Below are positions 1-12,379 of a stretch of DNA of 60,000 nucleotides, piece by piece (within the stretch, counting starts at the first letter, position 1; each line of letters begins with the position of its first letter). Source of the DNA: Takakia lepidozioides. Its lineage: Eukaryota > Streptophyta > Takakiopsida > Takakiales > Takakiaceae. The stretch spans positions 22,136,001 through 22,196,000 of the forward strand of contig CM060733.1 in assembly GCA_030704615.1 (NCBI GenBank), read 5' to 3'. Made by a program: the position numbers and the translations under genes. The notes beneath the pieces are model-generated. The model did not search any database. It saw nothing but the letters and a program-made list of their open reading frames with translations, and was not told the DNA's origin.

Positions 1-247
1 AGAGTGTCCGTAAAGGGCTTGATTGCAGGATGGTAATACGGAATAGTGCACAGCTGTTTGATGCACATCAGACTTGCGGAAAGGATAGTGACTCTGCCGT
101 CGCCATTTCCTTTGGAAGAGGATCAACAGGCAACAAAAAGTGTTCAGGCAGTCACTGGGATGTGCGGACCCTACGTAAGGTAGGGCATCTGGAAGAAGAG
201 CTGCACATTTTGAACTAACCAGGCATTCGGGCATACTCCAATACTTA
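1..247. other. No recognised feature
   Basis: A 62-codon open frame spans 30-218, but it has no motif I recognise and no convincing gene structure. This stretch may be intron or flank of the broken methyltransferase-like gene whose orphan exon follows. Confidence 0.3.
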
Positions 248-270
248 CGTGTGTGTGTGTGTGTGTGTGT
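248..270. repeat. (GT)n microsatellite
   Basis: Eleven or so GT dinucleotides run straight into CTTGCAG, so they form part of the acceptor region of the exon starting at 278. It is a simple repeat with no other role visible. Confidence 0.9.
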
Positions 271-277
271 CTTGCAG

Positions 278-454
278 GAGTGCATCACCAGGAAACATGT
301 GGCGGGAGGGGTTCTAGTGATGATTCAGTCCATCACTACGAAATGCCGTCGGGAGATTTCAAGCTATCTGAAGGCCTTGGGGATGAAGATCATCAAAACG
401 TGGAATGGTGTGAACAGCCTGTACCTGGCAAAGGGTGACTGCCCGGGACAAATG
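278..454 (+). pseudogene. Orphan methyltransferase-like exon
   Basis: A 177-base open segment (59 codons, phase 0 at both ends) is bounded by an acceptor (CTTGCAG, 271-277) and a donor (GGTAAAA). It encodes a segment beginning ECITRKHVAGGVLVMIQS and continuing with ALGMKIIKTWNGVNSLYLAKGD. A glycine-rich turn before a hydrophobic strand, then a lysine-rich strand with a Trp and Asn, resembles the block between motif IV and motif I of beta-class DNA amino-methyltransferases. That block is absent from the related gene at 35.8-40.7 kb. The palindrome typical of that gene's introns lies 50 bases downstream. No flanking exons are visible before PPR sequence begins near 690, so this is a remnant. 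Assignment to the methyltransferase family is an inference. Confidence 0.4.
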
Positions 455-503
455 GTAAAACTCATTCTCTTTTCTGCTTCAATTTGATTGCAATTTGGCC
501 CCT

Positions 504-537
504 CCGGAACTGAGTGCGTTGACGCACTCAATTCCGG
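504..537. repeat. GTTGAC-core palindrome, copy 1
   Basis: Two 16-base arms separated by TG, with 15 of 16 positions paired (CCGGAACTGAGTGCGT against its complement). The same palindrome family occurs seven times at 37.5-40.2 kb. Confidence 0.9.
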
Positions 538-689
538 ATGGGTGCAATCGCTCTCATCTGAGTGGGATTTTGAATCGTATCTTATCTTATTCGTGATGTC
601 TTTTTGAGCAGACCCGCCTTTTTGAAGTCGTGTGTCTCGTCAGGATTCGCCCAGCTTCCACTCCTACGTCAGTGAAGGAATTCAGGCTT

Positions 690-2364
690 CATGGGGGAGG
701 CTGTTTTATCAACGACAGGTTTGATCCTGTGGTGGACGACAGTGCATGCCCACATTATCCAAACTGCAGACAACCCTACTCAACACCTTCTCACCATGTC
801 TGCCGAGTGCGGAAGCGGAGCGGATGCATATGAAGTGTTTGACAAATTGCCTGATTGAGATTATTGTGCATGGAATATAATGGGAGGCTTTCGAGATGTA
901 TGAGCAAATGCAATGGAAAGGGGTAATGCCGAACAGGGTCACGTTCATTTGTGTTCTTAATGTGTGTGCCAGGCTAGGAGACCTGGAAAAGGGCAAAGAG
1001 GTCCATGCTGACCTCACCAAAGCTGAAATTCCGCCAGATATAATTCTGGAGACTGCCCTTGCTGACAGTAATGTGGGACATGAAGGATGCACGGCAAGTG
1101 TTTGATAATATGGCTGAACCAAACGTTATCTCATGGAGTGCACTGATAACAGGATATTCTCAACATGGGTGTGGTAGTGAGGCTTTTGATATCTATGAGC
1201 AAATGCAACGGAACGGGTTACACTCAACAGGATTACATTCATTTGTGTTCTCAATGTGGGTGCTAGCCTGGGAGTCCTGGAAAAGGGCACAAAGGTCCAT
1301 GCTGGCATTATGAAAGCTGGACTCCTGGCATTCGTAAATTGGGAGAATACCCACGTTGATATATATGCCAAATGTGGGAGAATGAAAGGGCATGGGGGTG
1401 GAAGGGAGGCGGGAAGGTGTGAGGCCCAGCTGGGTCACATTTGTTTGCCTAGTCAATGCTTGTCCCAGTATAGGAGCCTTGGAAAAGGGCAGAGAAAATC
1501 ACTCTGATATTGTGAAGGCAGGAATTGCATAGTCTGTCAAGTTGGAAACAACCTTTAAACCTGTGTGCAACATGTGGAGGCCGTACAGGAAGCACGGGGA
1601 AGTGTTCGACAAAATGGCTGCACAAGGTGTAGTCTCATGGAGTGCAATGATTGCAGGAAATGCTCCACATAGGTGTGGTAGGGAGGTGGTCCAATTATTT
1701 GAACAAATGCAACGTCGAATATTGTCACCTTCGTATCTCTGCTCTCGGCATGTAGCCATCTGGGCCTGTGGATGAAGGCTGTTATTACTATCCCTCTATG
1801 ATTCGAGATCATGGCCTCACTCCTACAGTGGAGCGTTTTGGCTGCATGGGGGGCCTTCTGGGTTGTGCAGGGAGATTGCATGAGGCAGAGGGCTCAAATT
1901 TATAAAATGCCAATCCAACCTGATGCTGGTGTGAGAAGCCTCCTGGCACGCAGAGTTGCGAGCTCCAGCGAGCATAACAATCAAATCCAAACTCAATCTT
2001 GTCTAGGGCCTGCAGGATTCATGATGATGTAGAGGTAGCAGAATGTGCGGCCAAAAGCATTCTCAAGAGTGATCCAGAGCAGGCTTCAGGTTATGTGTTG
2101 TTATTGAACATTTATGCTACAGCTGGTAGGGGGGAATATAAAGCAGGCATGATGGAGGGCAGAGGTGTCAGAAAGGAGACAGGGCTCAGCTATATTGAGG
2201 TCGGGAACAGGATGCATACATTTGTTGCAGGTTAAACATCGCACCGACATCTTGAGGAGATCCATGCTGAGCTGAAGAGATTGTCTGTGGAAATGAAGCA
2301 GGTCCGGTACATGCATGATACTCCCTTTGCATCGCATGGTATGAGGAAGATCAAAAGAGGTTAG
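690..2364 (+). pseudogene. PLS-class PPR protein pseudogene
   Basis: PPR proteins of this class bind organelle transcripts for editing or processing. Repeats can be read one after another but in changing frames. Examples are VHAHIIQTADNPTQ with AYEVFDKLPD (about 740-855), VTFICVLNVCARLGDLEKGK (about 937-1000), FDNMAEPNVISWSALITGYS (about 1101-1160), a further repeat at 1600-1710, and the E-type tail YVLLLNIYATAGR ... SYIEVGNRMHTFVAG (about 2090-2232) followed by EEIHAELKRLSVEM. In-frame stops and at least five frame changes, without splice sites to explain them, mark it as broken. After the E region there is a short HGMRKIKRG-like stub and a stop, so no DYW domain remains. It resembles the second PPR remnant at 32.4-33.0 kb. 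Confidence 0.85.
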
Positions 2365-3554
2365 ATAAATATGTGTCTGTGCAATTGTAGTATATCAAAC
2401 CACAAGTCTGCAGATCTTACTTTGAAGGACATTGTGGTATTCATACCCCTCAAGCGACAGATCTTGCACCATAGGCATGCAACCTAGGCACAATTTTTTC
2501 AACACACAATGTCTTGGCCCTTTTCTTGGCAGCTCGGGCCACCAGCTTGCCACCAAGAAAAGCTGCAAGGGATGCTTGTAAAATTCATAGAAATTAGAGT
2601 TGTGAACTGCTGGCAGCTTGTTAGAAAGATCTAGTTCTGTTTCCTGTTCTCTCCTGGAGTGCCAAAACAGTTGGATCCTGTCTTCTCGAAGTAACTTGCA
2701 TAGTAAGTGATGAAGAAGAAATGGATGAGGAAATGATTATGGAATATTCCATTTTTCATATCTAGAAAGAGAGCAATATGCCAATGAGGGGAGGGACCTA
2801 CGGTTTTCCAGCTGGATAACTTGTGAAGGGACTCTAGCAAAGCACAGCAGAATTTGATGGTAAGTACTGTGCCACGGCCCAGCTAGATCTATGGTAGGTT
2901 AATGTGGTGCTCATTTCCAAATGCAAGTCTTTCTTTGAAGAGGTGTACGGTCCAAGTCAGTTTGTTTCCTCACCAACCTATCAGATCTGAAAAACCGTTT
3001 GTCGTTCAATCATATACTTGAAGTGATGTTACAACAGATGTGCACGTGCTGAGATCGTTTCTTGAAGGGGGAAGTATTTGAAAATGTACAGATAAGACTT
3101 CTCGTAAGCATTGTTAATATGTTACAAATGAGGTACCAATGTATGTACATGTCGGATTCACAAGTCCGAGTGGTGTTCGCAGCACAGAAGCTGTTCAGCC
3201 CTGAATTGACCAAACCTTCGACAGACCTATTTGTCATGGTATGCTGTAACCAGGCTGATCGCGGGTGGGCTCAATCCTGCAATGTTCCAGTCATCCTCTC
3301 CTGGGGCTCTGCATAGAGCAGTAGCCTCTGTAAATTTGTTTTGACCGTTTATCCTTTTGGATCACAAATGATGGTGGCTCGATATCCATCGAGATCACTT
3401 TTTCCCAATAGAGGGAAATGCTATGACTATCTAGAATGATGTGGGCAAGAGCCGTGTAAATAAGAGCCTCGGAAGGCGGCTCTTATACTAATCTTGAGAG
3501 GGCCTCCTCTAATAGAATTCTGCAAGTATGCAGTGGAGGGCTTGGAACTTGTGC
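2365..3554. other. Intergenic, no gene seen
   Basis: Only short, unsupported open frames are visible between the PPR pseudogene and the 3' end of FATB. The last few hundred bases should hold the 3' UTR and polyadenylation signals of the minus-strand FATB gene; I could not place them. Confidence 0.5.
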
Positions 3555-4949
3555 TCAGTGTTGTTCGCTCCTTGGTCGCCAGCAGGTACGCCCTCGGACG
3601 ATTTCGGTATTCTCTCCCTGAGTGCGAAGTAAATGAGTAAACTGGCTACAAGTCTCGACCGCCATTCCAGACCTTCGGAGCTGGGATGTGAAAGCCTCAT
3701 CAGCGTGACTTCCATTCATGTGCAAATGCTCTCCAGAGCTACCATTTCCGTTTGTGTTAAGCTCTGCAGTTTGTGGCGCAGTGTCTGCTGCCTCGGGTCT
3801 TGTGAGGGACTCCACAACGTCAGAGCTGGTGCATTCGCGTCGGTACTCCAGAGTCAGGCTGGTCAATTCGTGAGTCTCAAAGTTTACTGGCGGAACACTC
3901 TGTAGTACCCAGCTGATGTACTTGAGGTTGCTCACATGCTGATTTACGTCCAAATCTTCTCTGCAAGAAATGAGGTTAGAGCTTGTGAAGTCGGCTGTGT
4001 CGTCAGTCAGTTTGACAATCTTCGGGCAAATTTGGGACGGAGGAAAAGCAGAGCGGGTTTCAATGAAGCATGGTTCAATCTCGGCTCTAACTTCGTCAGG
4101 AATCTTGGAGAGGCGCCGTGTGTCTTCGTGCATCATCACCCATGTGCTGGTTGCACGAGCGAGGACCTCGCCAGTTTGATAGCTCCGCATCACCCAGTCG
4201 CGTCGCATTCCATTCTTGCCAGCGCTCGTAACCCAAGTGTCTATCTCCACTACTTCAGGCCAGGCAGGGTACCGCTCGACTTCCACATGCATTTTTGTCA
4301 CCACCCAGATCAGCCGGCAACGATTCATGGCGCGTGTTGCTCCAAAGCCATCCCCGCTAATACCTAACAGCGACACGTGACAAAGTGCCATTTCTTGAAA
4401 TAGACTAAACAAAGTATCAATCGACGTTGCCTTGTTTGCGCCCACTTCATACGACCGAATTACAAATATCTGTCTGTACATCAAGCAATCCTCCACAAAA
4501 CCTCCTTGGCGCAGTTTATGCAAGGGGGTCATCTCTTTTCTTCTTCTCTCCGTTTCCTCCAAGCTTCTTGATCTCTGGAGCTTGGCGCCTTGATATGTGA
4601 GAAGTTCCTCACCCGAGGTGCCCGAGAATCCTGATGACCGTCCTGCATGAGGAGGAGAACTGCTCCATGTACCCAACCTACCCGTGGAACTTCCAGCGGA
4701 AGTCAAGTTATCGGCAAGCCTTCCAAATTCCCACAAGGAATTCTCATTCAGCTGATCTGACGTAGGTTCCAATAGAGTTGCATGGATGCTTTGAGGTTTT
4801 TGTTTGGAGGAGAATGACGATGTCGATATTGCGGGTATCCCCGAAAATGTCAGCGAATGTTGGACTTCTGAGGAAGACAACTTCCTCGCTGGTGTTGTGA
4901 TTCCAGGAAGGGATTTCCACGAAGCCATTGAGTTCAATAGAGCCTCCAT
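3555..4949 (-). CDS. FATB: Plastid acyl-ACP thioesterase, FatB type
   Basis: It hydrolyses acyl-ACP in the plastid stroma, ending fatty-acid synthesis and releasing mainly saturated acids. The 464-aa frame is uninterrupted. Residues 1 to about 125 are Ser/Thr-rich, as expected for a transit peptide and the FatB linker. The double hotdog core starts near RQIFVIRSYEVGANKATSID. Family-typical strings follow: LIWVVTKMHVEVERYPAW, SAGKNGMRRDWVMRSY and RRLSKIPDEVRAEIEP. The catalytic Asp/Asn/His motif is DLDVNQHV, and the Glu-Cys pair of LEYRREC is present. The C-terminus (QFTHLL ... EIVRGRTCWRPR) is the usual FatB end, so the stop is natural. FATB genes of flowering plants have several introns and this one has none, so it may be a retrocopy or an ancestral intron loss. 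I see no poly(A) tract or flanking target duplication. Confidence 0.95.
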   Translation of the reverse strand: MEALLNSMASWKSLPGITTPARKLSSSEVQHSLTFSGIPAISTSSFSSKQKPQSIHATLLEPTSDQLNENSLWEFGRLADNLTSAGSSTGRLGTWSSSPPHAGRSSGFSGTSGEELLTYQGAKLQRSRSLEETERRRKEMTPLHKLRQGGFVEDCLMYRQIFVIRSYEVGANKATSIDTLFSLFQEMALCHVSLLGISGDGFGATRAMNRCRLIWVVTKMHVEVERYPAWPEVVEIDTWVTSAGKNGMRRDWVMRSYQTGEVLARATSTWVMMHEDTRRLSKIPDEVRAEIEPCFIETRSAFPPSQICPKIVKLTDDTADFTSSNLISCREDLDVNQHVSNLKYISWVLQSVPPVNFETHELTSLTLEYRRECTSSDVVESLTRPEAADTAPQTAELNTNGNGSSGEHLHMNGSHADEAFTSQLRRSGMAVETCSQFTHLLRTQGENTEIVRGRTCWRPRSEQH

Positions 4950-6325
4950 GATATTGTCAATAAAATCAGCTGCAGATAATCGGCCGCGTTGGATCCTCTC
5001 CGCGTGCTGAAGTTGGAATTGAATCTTGAGTACTGAGCTCTCTATTTGTCACGTATAAGTATTTGAATGTGAAAGTTTTAAGTTTCACAAATCCGTTCAA
5101 TCCCACTTTCACTCTTTAATTCAGCTCGGATCAGGATAGAGTGCATCTAGACAAGGCTATTACTACTCGGCTCTCTCAACTCTCGCTTGCTGTAGAGCCT
5201 GAGTGTGTAGCAGCAAAGAGAGCTGGGCCGTTATGTAGGCACAAGCTTCTTCCAACAAACGCGCTGTGTTGTGTCAACGCGTCGTTCTACCCACCAACTT
5301 GCGTTTATTTAAAATCGTCCCCGGGTCACCACCTTCCATCCGACCGCGTAAACGCAGGGCCCGTGGCCATCGAACAAGGGGGGAGGCTGGCGGGACCCGG
5401 GGAGATGGCGGGGCAGTTGGGGGCAGGAATGGCAGGCCTTGACCGGTCGTGGACACTAGTCAACAACCACGACCTCTTACGTCTGCTTTTGGAGATGGAA
5501 GAAAAGAGGTGTTTTTTTTTTTGGGATGATCAAAGATTTTAATTTGATCATAATTTTTTTTTGCAACCCTTCTTCTTTTTAAAAACAGAAGAGAAGAATT
5601 TTTTTAAATATTAGAGAAAAAAGGCATGCAGCCATGGATCCTACCAACATTTTTGAAATGTAATAAATATTCGTGAAATAATTTATTGGCTCCTCCCTCC
5701 GCCTTGGTTATTTGTAATCTAGGATTAGGGCCAACTTCCATGTCTCGGCCGTCCCAGCCAAGTTATCCAAGGCTGATCGACGTCGGTGGAGCATGGCCGA
5801 CTTGGTGCGATGGATGGTTGCTCTTATGTGCATAGGGTTCAAGAGGATTCGGGCAGTAGGTCTGCCTGGCTGTCCAAGGCGCCCCCGACCAATTGAGCCG
5901 GTCAAAGGTTGGTCCCGCAAGCAAAGAGTAGGGCTTGCAAGCAATGTGCACAAAGGTGACCTTCACAGCAGGTAAAAGAGATATGGTAACCTAGTACAGC
6001 AGGTCAAAAGCGATTACCAGTATCGGCCATAATCTCTGGCGCCAAATTCCCAAGTATTGCGCTCACCGATATCTGGGCGTCAAATTTAACGCATGGAACC
6101 AAGGTGTCACTTTGGTCATCTAGTGCCAACTTGGCCAATACATGGAAGTTGGCCCTTAGAGCATAACCAGCAGTGGCGCGGTAAATACACCAACAGCATT
6201 ATACTAGCCCATTTTTGGCCCGGAGCCCATATAGTAGTGTGGCAGCTAGTGTGAAGGCCAGCAGCATGGCAGCAAAACCCCCCTCCCCGCTGGGCGCATG
6301 GCTGAGATGCGCACCAGGCTGAGAT
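4950..6325. other. FATB upstream region and intergenic DNA
   Basis: The FATB promoter should lie in 4950-5700, but no clear TATA box or start site could be chosen. Short pyrimidine and purine tracts occur at 5507-5600. The open frames here (for example 5141-5542) have no recognisable protein content. Confidence 0.5.
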
Positions 6326-7475
6326 GGGAATTCCAAAAAGGCCTTGATGTGAAATGCATCGCAATTCACTTGATCACCCCCTAAAAGTGCGCAATTCAAT
6401 TGAATTGCAAGGGCAATTCAATTGAACTAACCCTAATTTGCAATTCAATTGAATTGTTGGCACACGATTCAATTGAATTGCGAATTGGCAATTCAATTGA
6501 ATTGTAATCTATAATTTTTTAACTTATTTTTGTATATAATATATAATATATATGTACATGTATGTATTCAAATTATATTTATACACATATAAGAGTATAA
6601 GCTAAAAATACATGTTGCCCGTCTATTCTTGCTGGCCCTCTTTCTTGTGCCCTTGAGGAAATTGTGGAGTTGTGAAGCCACCCTCAGCCTCAGCGAGAAA
6701 GGGAGAGCCAGAAACGGAGACAGATCAGCAGCTTCATGTGATTCACTCGCAAAAGAAACATGGCTAGCTCCGAAAAAAACAGACAAAATCAAACCTGACA
6801 ATTGATGAAAGGTTTCCCCTGCATCACCATGTAGTCCCCTAACACTAGTATCTGGCCCAGGACAAAGAAAACAAAAAATATGTTCATCTTGAGAATTATC
6901 AAAAATTTCGATACCCTTACAAAGTTATCATGTTGAAGTTGGGATGTGTGTTCCATATAAGTTTAATATATCAAACTCTTACACGTTGATATTCTTACAT
7001 TGGTATCATGTTTGGTATATGTACATAGCCATATATTGGCACCAACATCCACAAAGAGGGACAATCCCGTTTTTACAAGCGCTTCGTGACTTCCTCTCTC
7101 TCTCTCTCTCTCCCTCTCTCGCTCTCCCTTAGGCTTATCTTGGGCTCAAGCCTTACCACGGGCAAAGGATGGACAGACGGACAGCAAGAATAGACGGGCA
7201 ACATGTATTTTTAGCTTATACCTGTGTATGTATATATGTATAATTTAAATATATACATATATGTATTATATACAGAAATAAGTTAAAAATTATAGATTAC
7301 AATTCAATTGAATTGTAGTCAGCAATTCAATTGAATTACCAACTAGCGGTCAATTGAATTGTAAATTAGGGTTAGCTCAATTGAATTGTCCTTGCAATTC
7401 AATTGAATTGTGCACTTTTAGGGGGTGATCAAGTGAATTGCGATGCATTTCACATAAGGCCTTTTTGGAATTCCC
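6326..7475. mobile_element. Non-autonomous element with ~300-bp inverted repeats
   Basis: The left arm (6326 to about 6636) and right arm (about 7180-7475) are reverse complements with scattered differences. Both begin GGGAATTCCAAAAAGGCC from the outside and end at the complement of AGAATAGACGGGCAACATG. Each arm holds four or five copies of the self-complementary word CAATTCAATTGAATTG or a variant. The centre (6640-7180) has no gene. Long inverted repeats without coding suggest a MULE-like or foldback element. A clean target duplication was not found. Confidence 0.8.
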
Positions 7476-8035
7476 CAGGTTACATTGACATGTGGGCCCT
7501 GCCACCTACCACGCCACCTGTCAACACATGTGAGCGAGAGTGCCTGGATAAGAGTTGCCATGGGGGGGGTTTGGGGACGGCAACGAAATTCTAGATGCCA
7601 TGCTTGAGGTGCGGATTTGCAAGATGGCCGGCACTATGAGGAGTGGGGTGGTGCTGCTGGGGACAGGGGGAGAGGCCCGAAACCACCGGCCACGGGCAGA
7701 ATGGAGTTGGCGCGCCTGAAATGGCCGCTGCTTGCCATGCTCTTAGCCTCCAGAGAAGGATTGTTCCTACATGGTAGGACCATTAACGACACATTAATTG
7801 CATGGTGCCATTAGCACATGCCCATGGCTCCATGCCCATGCCCATGCTAATGCTAGTTATGCTCCATGTTTTAGGGTGGCGGCTGGCATTAGGGTTTAGG
7901 CTATTTAAGGCGACGGCTGAGTCTTCGGTGTAGTTTAGTTTAGTGTGGTGCTTGCGTGAGTGTATAAGTTGCAATGAAGATGAGCTCTATGGATTACGCA
8001 TGCTGAAAAAAATCGTAGAGTAGCAGTTTCTGCAA
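7476..8035. other. Intergenic, no gene seen
   Basis: No protein or RNA gene could be supported here. A run of short CCATGCCCATG repeats lies at about 7805-7850. Confidence 0.5.
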
Positions 8036-8480
8036 GTAATTAAGTGGTGCATGATCGGAGAAACCTGGACCACGGTTTCCACTACATAACACCATTTAAG
8101 TGGTGCATGATCAGATCTATTATGATTTAAGTACCTAGGAGAAATGTCGAGCACGGATTTCCAGCAAATGCATTTTTGGAAACCTCGAACGAGGTTTCTA
8201 GTAGACATGTACGTGAACTGTTAAGTGGTGCATGCTGAGGAAAACCTTAATCGCGGTTTCCACATAATGCTATAAGTAATTCAAGTGGTGCATGCTCGGA
8301 AAACCTTGACCACGGTTTCTGTTGGACCATAGCCTACCATTTAGTTGGTGCATGATCACGATATGCAGTATACCATTTAAATGGTATAAAAACCTCGACT
8401 GTGATTTCCACTAGACAATATGCTGCAAGCCATTTAAGTGTTGCATGTTTAGGGAAACCTCGGCCGAGGTTTTGATAAGC
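8036..8480. repeat. Degenerate tandem repeat with CCTCG/CGAGG palindrome
   Basis: About seven diverged units share TTAAGTGGTGCATG followed by a partly self-complementary block of the type AAACCTCG-N-CGAGGTTTCC. Clear starts of the first half fall at 8042, 8098, 8222, 8281, 8341 and 8438. Unit length is about 60 bases with indels. Confidence 0.75.
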
Positions 8481-8734
8481 CGAGCATGACACGTATGCCT
8501 TAAGTATTATATCAATGCAATTGTGGTAAAAATTTTGAACAAACATTGTAATAGCTTAAGAATGCTCATGGAAACCTCTATTGCAATTATCCCTCATCAT
8601 ATTAATTTGTTGATAAACATTACAAAAACCTCCAATGCCATGAAGTTTTCATGAATGACTTCAATATCTAAACACAATTATAGGTTTTATACTCGCCGCA
8701 ATCAGATGCGGTTGTGTCATCAGAGAGAACTAGA

Positions 8735-9055
8735 GAAATATGAATTAAAAAATTAATTAAAGATTTCTGAAGGCTAATTTGGCTAAAAATGTAGTTGTAG
8801 TGACTAAAAATATGAAGTTTGCAAATCTGAAAACTGAAGTCTATAAAACTGAGAGAGAAAAGAATGAACACATAGCAATGGCAGCTTGCACAATATTGTC
8901 AAAGTAATCAGAAAAAATTGAATTAAAAAATTAATTGAGACGTCTGAAGGACAGGCTGAAAATCTTGTTGTAAACTGAAAATTGGAGTCTGTAAAACAGA
9001 AAACGGAAGTCTGTAAAAAACACATATCAATGGCAGCAAGCTGCACAATATTGTC
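8735..9055. repeat. Tandem duplication, two units
   Basis: The unit at 8735-8908 is repeated at about 8913-9055. Both contain GAATTAAAAAATTAATT, a CTGAAAAC...GAAGTCT block and GCACAATATTGTCAAAG. No coding content is seen. Confidence 0.8.
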
Positions 9056-9369
9056 AAAGAATTATATATTGCAATGAAAAATCAAAAACAATTCACAAAA
9101 ATAGATTACTAAAATCCAAACATGTTGTGTGGGCTATGATATCATGCAAAGAATAGTTTACGAATAGTTTCTATGTGAAACATAGTGACATAGTTCCTAA
9201 TGACTCACCTAAATGAACGTGCTCTTCTTTGACATCCTTTCATAGGGAGTAGTTATGAACATTGACCTAAATGAAAGACCTAAAAAATGATATGAATTAT
9301 GAAATACCCAAAAATGAAAGACTTTTGTTTTGGGTCTGAATTTATGTCACATTTTTATATTTCATCCCC

Positions 9370-10650
9370 ACTAGGGTAGCATGTGCCGTTGGCCAAAGTG
9401 TGAAGAATTGAAATCCAAGACCAAGTGCAATTTCCTAATATGTATCCAAGTGTGTCTCCTCTGTTAAGACCCATTTAAGCCCAAGTGCAATCTCATATGT
9501 ATCCAAGTGCTTCTCCCATGTAGACCAAGTGCGACCTCCAATGTCATGGCAACACTTAGTTTTGTAATTTAGTTGAATTTTCAGCGACCAAAATTGTTCA
9601 TAATTCTATAATTATTGTCCAAATTTTGTGAAACCAGTGCAACCTCCAGTGTCATTCCAACAATTGATTTTGTAATTTAGTTGAATTTCCAGTAACCAAA
9701 ATTGTTTATAATTCCATAAGCCTCGGACCAATCATTGTTGCAGGAAAGCCCACTTTGCTATTTTTCACGAATTTCCAGCGACCAAAAGTACTTGAAATTC
9801 CATATCTCCCACACGGCAGGTCCAAAAATCATGAGACCAAGCCGGTGTACCCTCCTCATCGAGGGCTTTCCAATGGTACCAAACACCAGCGTTGGGGCCC
9901 CGCAGTTTGGGACATCTCAACGCTACAAAACAAACAAACAAATTGACTTGCTTCATAATTGATATGGCTACTAATTAGTGCAGTTAGTGATGAGTATCAG
10001 ATTAAAATCTCCTCTTGATACACATGTGGAAACTAGTGATGAGTATCAAATAAAAATCTTCTTTCGATACGCATGCGAAAACGTGGGAAGTGTGAGTGAT
10101 GTAGAGTTGTAGAAGGAGTTTGCAGATGAATTCCTTGCTGTAATGAAGAAGCTCATTCTTCATCAGTCAGTGAGTGGGGTGATGGGAGGGACTGGCAGCT
10201 GGGATGGATAAGAAACTTGAAAGAAGCTAAGTTTTTTCGGGGCTCTCTCACCGCAAACTGCGGAGCAAGCCACCCCCCTCTTACTTGCAACTCCCTCTCT
10301 TAGAGCATTCACCTAGGAAAAATCGGGAACATCGGCAAATTCACAGTCAGAGCTATTTTCCGGGGATGATCTGAAGGGCATTTGAAAAATCTCTCTTTTC
10401 ATTTTTAACTAGGGTAGCCTGTGCCGTTGGCCCAAGTGCAATCTCCTATGTATCCGAGTACGTCTCCCATGTCCAGGCCCAAGTGCGACCTCTAAGGTAG
10501 CCTATGCCGTTGGTCCATGTGTGAAAAAATTAAAATCTAAGACCAAGTGCAATTTCCTATGTATCCCTGTGCGTCTCCTATGTCTAGGCCCATCTAAGCC
10601 CAAGTACAATCTTCTATGTATCCAAGTGAATCTCCAATATAGAGGCCCAA
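9370..10650. repeat. Dispersed direct repeats in AT-rich DNA
   Basis: The phrase CTAGGGTAGCATGTGCCGTT, with following CCTATGTATCC...GTGCGTCTCC blocks, occurs at 9370-9540 and again, partly twice, at 10409-10640. A second repeat (TAATTTAGTTGAATTT...CCAAAATTGTT) occurs at 9566-9606 and 9673-9715. No gene is visible. Confidence 0.7.
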
Positions 10651-12379
10651 GTGTCCAAGCCCAAAACTCAATTTTAACTAATTCTGGATTTTTTCGTTAA
10701 TTCCAGACCAAACTTAGTATACGTGACAATTTAATTTAACAAATAACATGTGAAATAATTATATTTAATTATTTCACTTCGAAATTGAAGTTGAACTATT
10801 AAAAATTCTAATTCTTGAAAGTTTGTAATACAAATGAGAAATCTTTGGAACAAAATTGATGAGTTAAGTCAATTTCATTCACGTGTTCAACTTTGATAAA
10901 TGGGTCCCCTAGAAAGCCCTTCACACAAGGAGAGAGAAAAAGTCAAGACTCTTGACGAAAGACAAACCGTCGGACTCTATAATATTTGCATGATATCATA
11001 GTCCAATATATCAAAGTGAATCACATTGAAAAAATTGATAATCTAGAATATTCATTGATGTTAACTTCATGAAATTTTTTATGCAGAATTGACATCATTT
11101 GTCAACATAACCCTAACTATAATGTAATAAGAATAAAAACAGATTTGAGTAAATATTAGTAAGCTTTTCAATTTCTCATTCTATTTAGAGTGCACTAATA
11201 ATAGTACACTTGAAAATAATATCCTAGAAACCCTAAACCCTATATATGATGTGAAGAGAAATTTAATAGATTTAAGGTAACATATTAGTAAGCTTCAAAA
11301 GGAACAAACATTTCTATTCATGAAATAAGTTACAGTGCCCTAATCATAGTACCAATACCCTAGAAACCCTAAACCCTGATGTAAAAACAAAAAAAAATAT
11401 TTAAATATACATTAGTAAACCTTCAAAAGATAATTGTCAACACACATTTAACACATAAATCCATACATATAATTGTCAACACACACTTATTAGCATATTA
11501 GTACATGATATCCACCATGTCAATGCCTAAATTTCTGATAATGACATCCCATCCATACAAACATGACATCCACCTCATAGTGTCCATTATAATGCAATCA
11601 TGTGGTAACTCATACAATTGATTAGTGTATTATTGATAGATATTGTCAATACATATTTACCGATGCTGAGACCGTATGCACACACTAACCACCTAATGCC
11701 CAATACAATGTTTTCTTGTCGGTCCTACAATTAATTAGTTACACCAATGTGTGTTCTTGACAAAAATAATTCGCAACATACACGTATATATGTAACTTAT
11801 CCACTAGGGCAGAAGTCTTACCTACATTTCTAATAATGACGCCCGTGCCATACAAACATGTCCATCTTATCATGCCCACTATAATGATATGTTGAGTTCA
11901 CCTATCATAATTCCTACAATTAATATACACATAATGCCTAAAATAATATTTTCTGAATGTTCAATAATTTAACACCTGAGGAAGATTTCCAGAGTACAAA
12001 ATGATATGTCATACAATTCAAATCACTATCACATTGTAGCAAAAACAACATCAAGATAAAAATAAAATAAACATACAACTACTGAATCTGATAAAAAAAA
12101 TTTGGTGACACGAATCCTATTATTAAAATCAAACTTTTGATTGAATTGACGTCAATGTGTCATTGTTAACATATCATACATCATGGTTAATGTCTTCAGA
12201 TTGTTCGAAATTACGCAAAGAACTTGTTTATGCGTCGCATTGGATATTCGCTTTATCGATATTAGCTTTTGTTTTCTCTGCCTCTTTGACACTTATCCGC
12301 TTTGTGCTTGACCTCGTAGTATTCTTTCTCGCGGGCATGGTCCAAACAACGGTGTCAACATGGATCCACTGTGGAGGAT
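10651..12379. other. AT-rich intergenic DNA with telobox-bearing tandem units
   Basis: Between about 11150 and 11420 two and a half units repeat. Each has TAGTAAGCTT, a CTAATAATAGTAC-like block and CTAGAAACCCTAAACCC (ends near 11241 and 11372). AAACCCTA is the plant telobox word, but two copies are too few to call telomeric DNA. The remainder shows no gene. Confidence 0.55.
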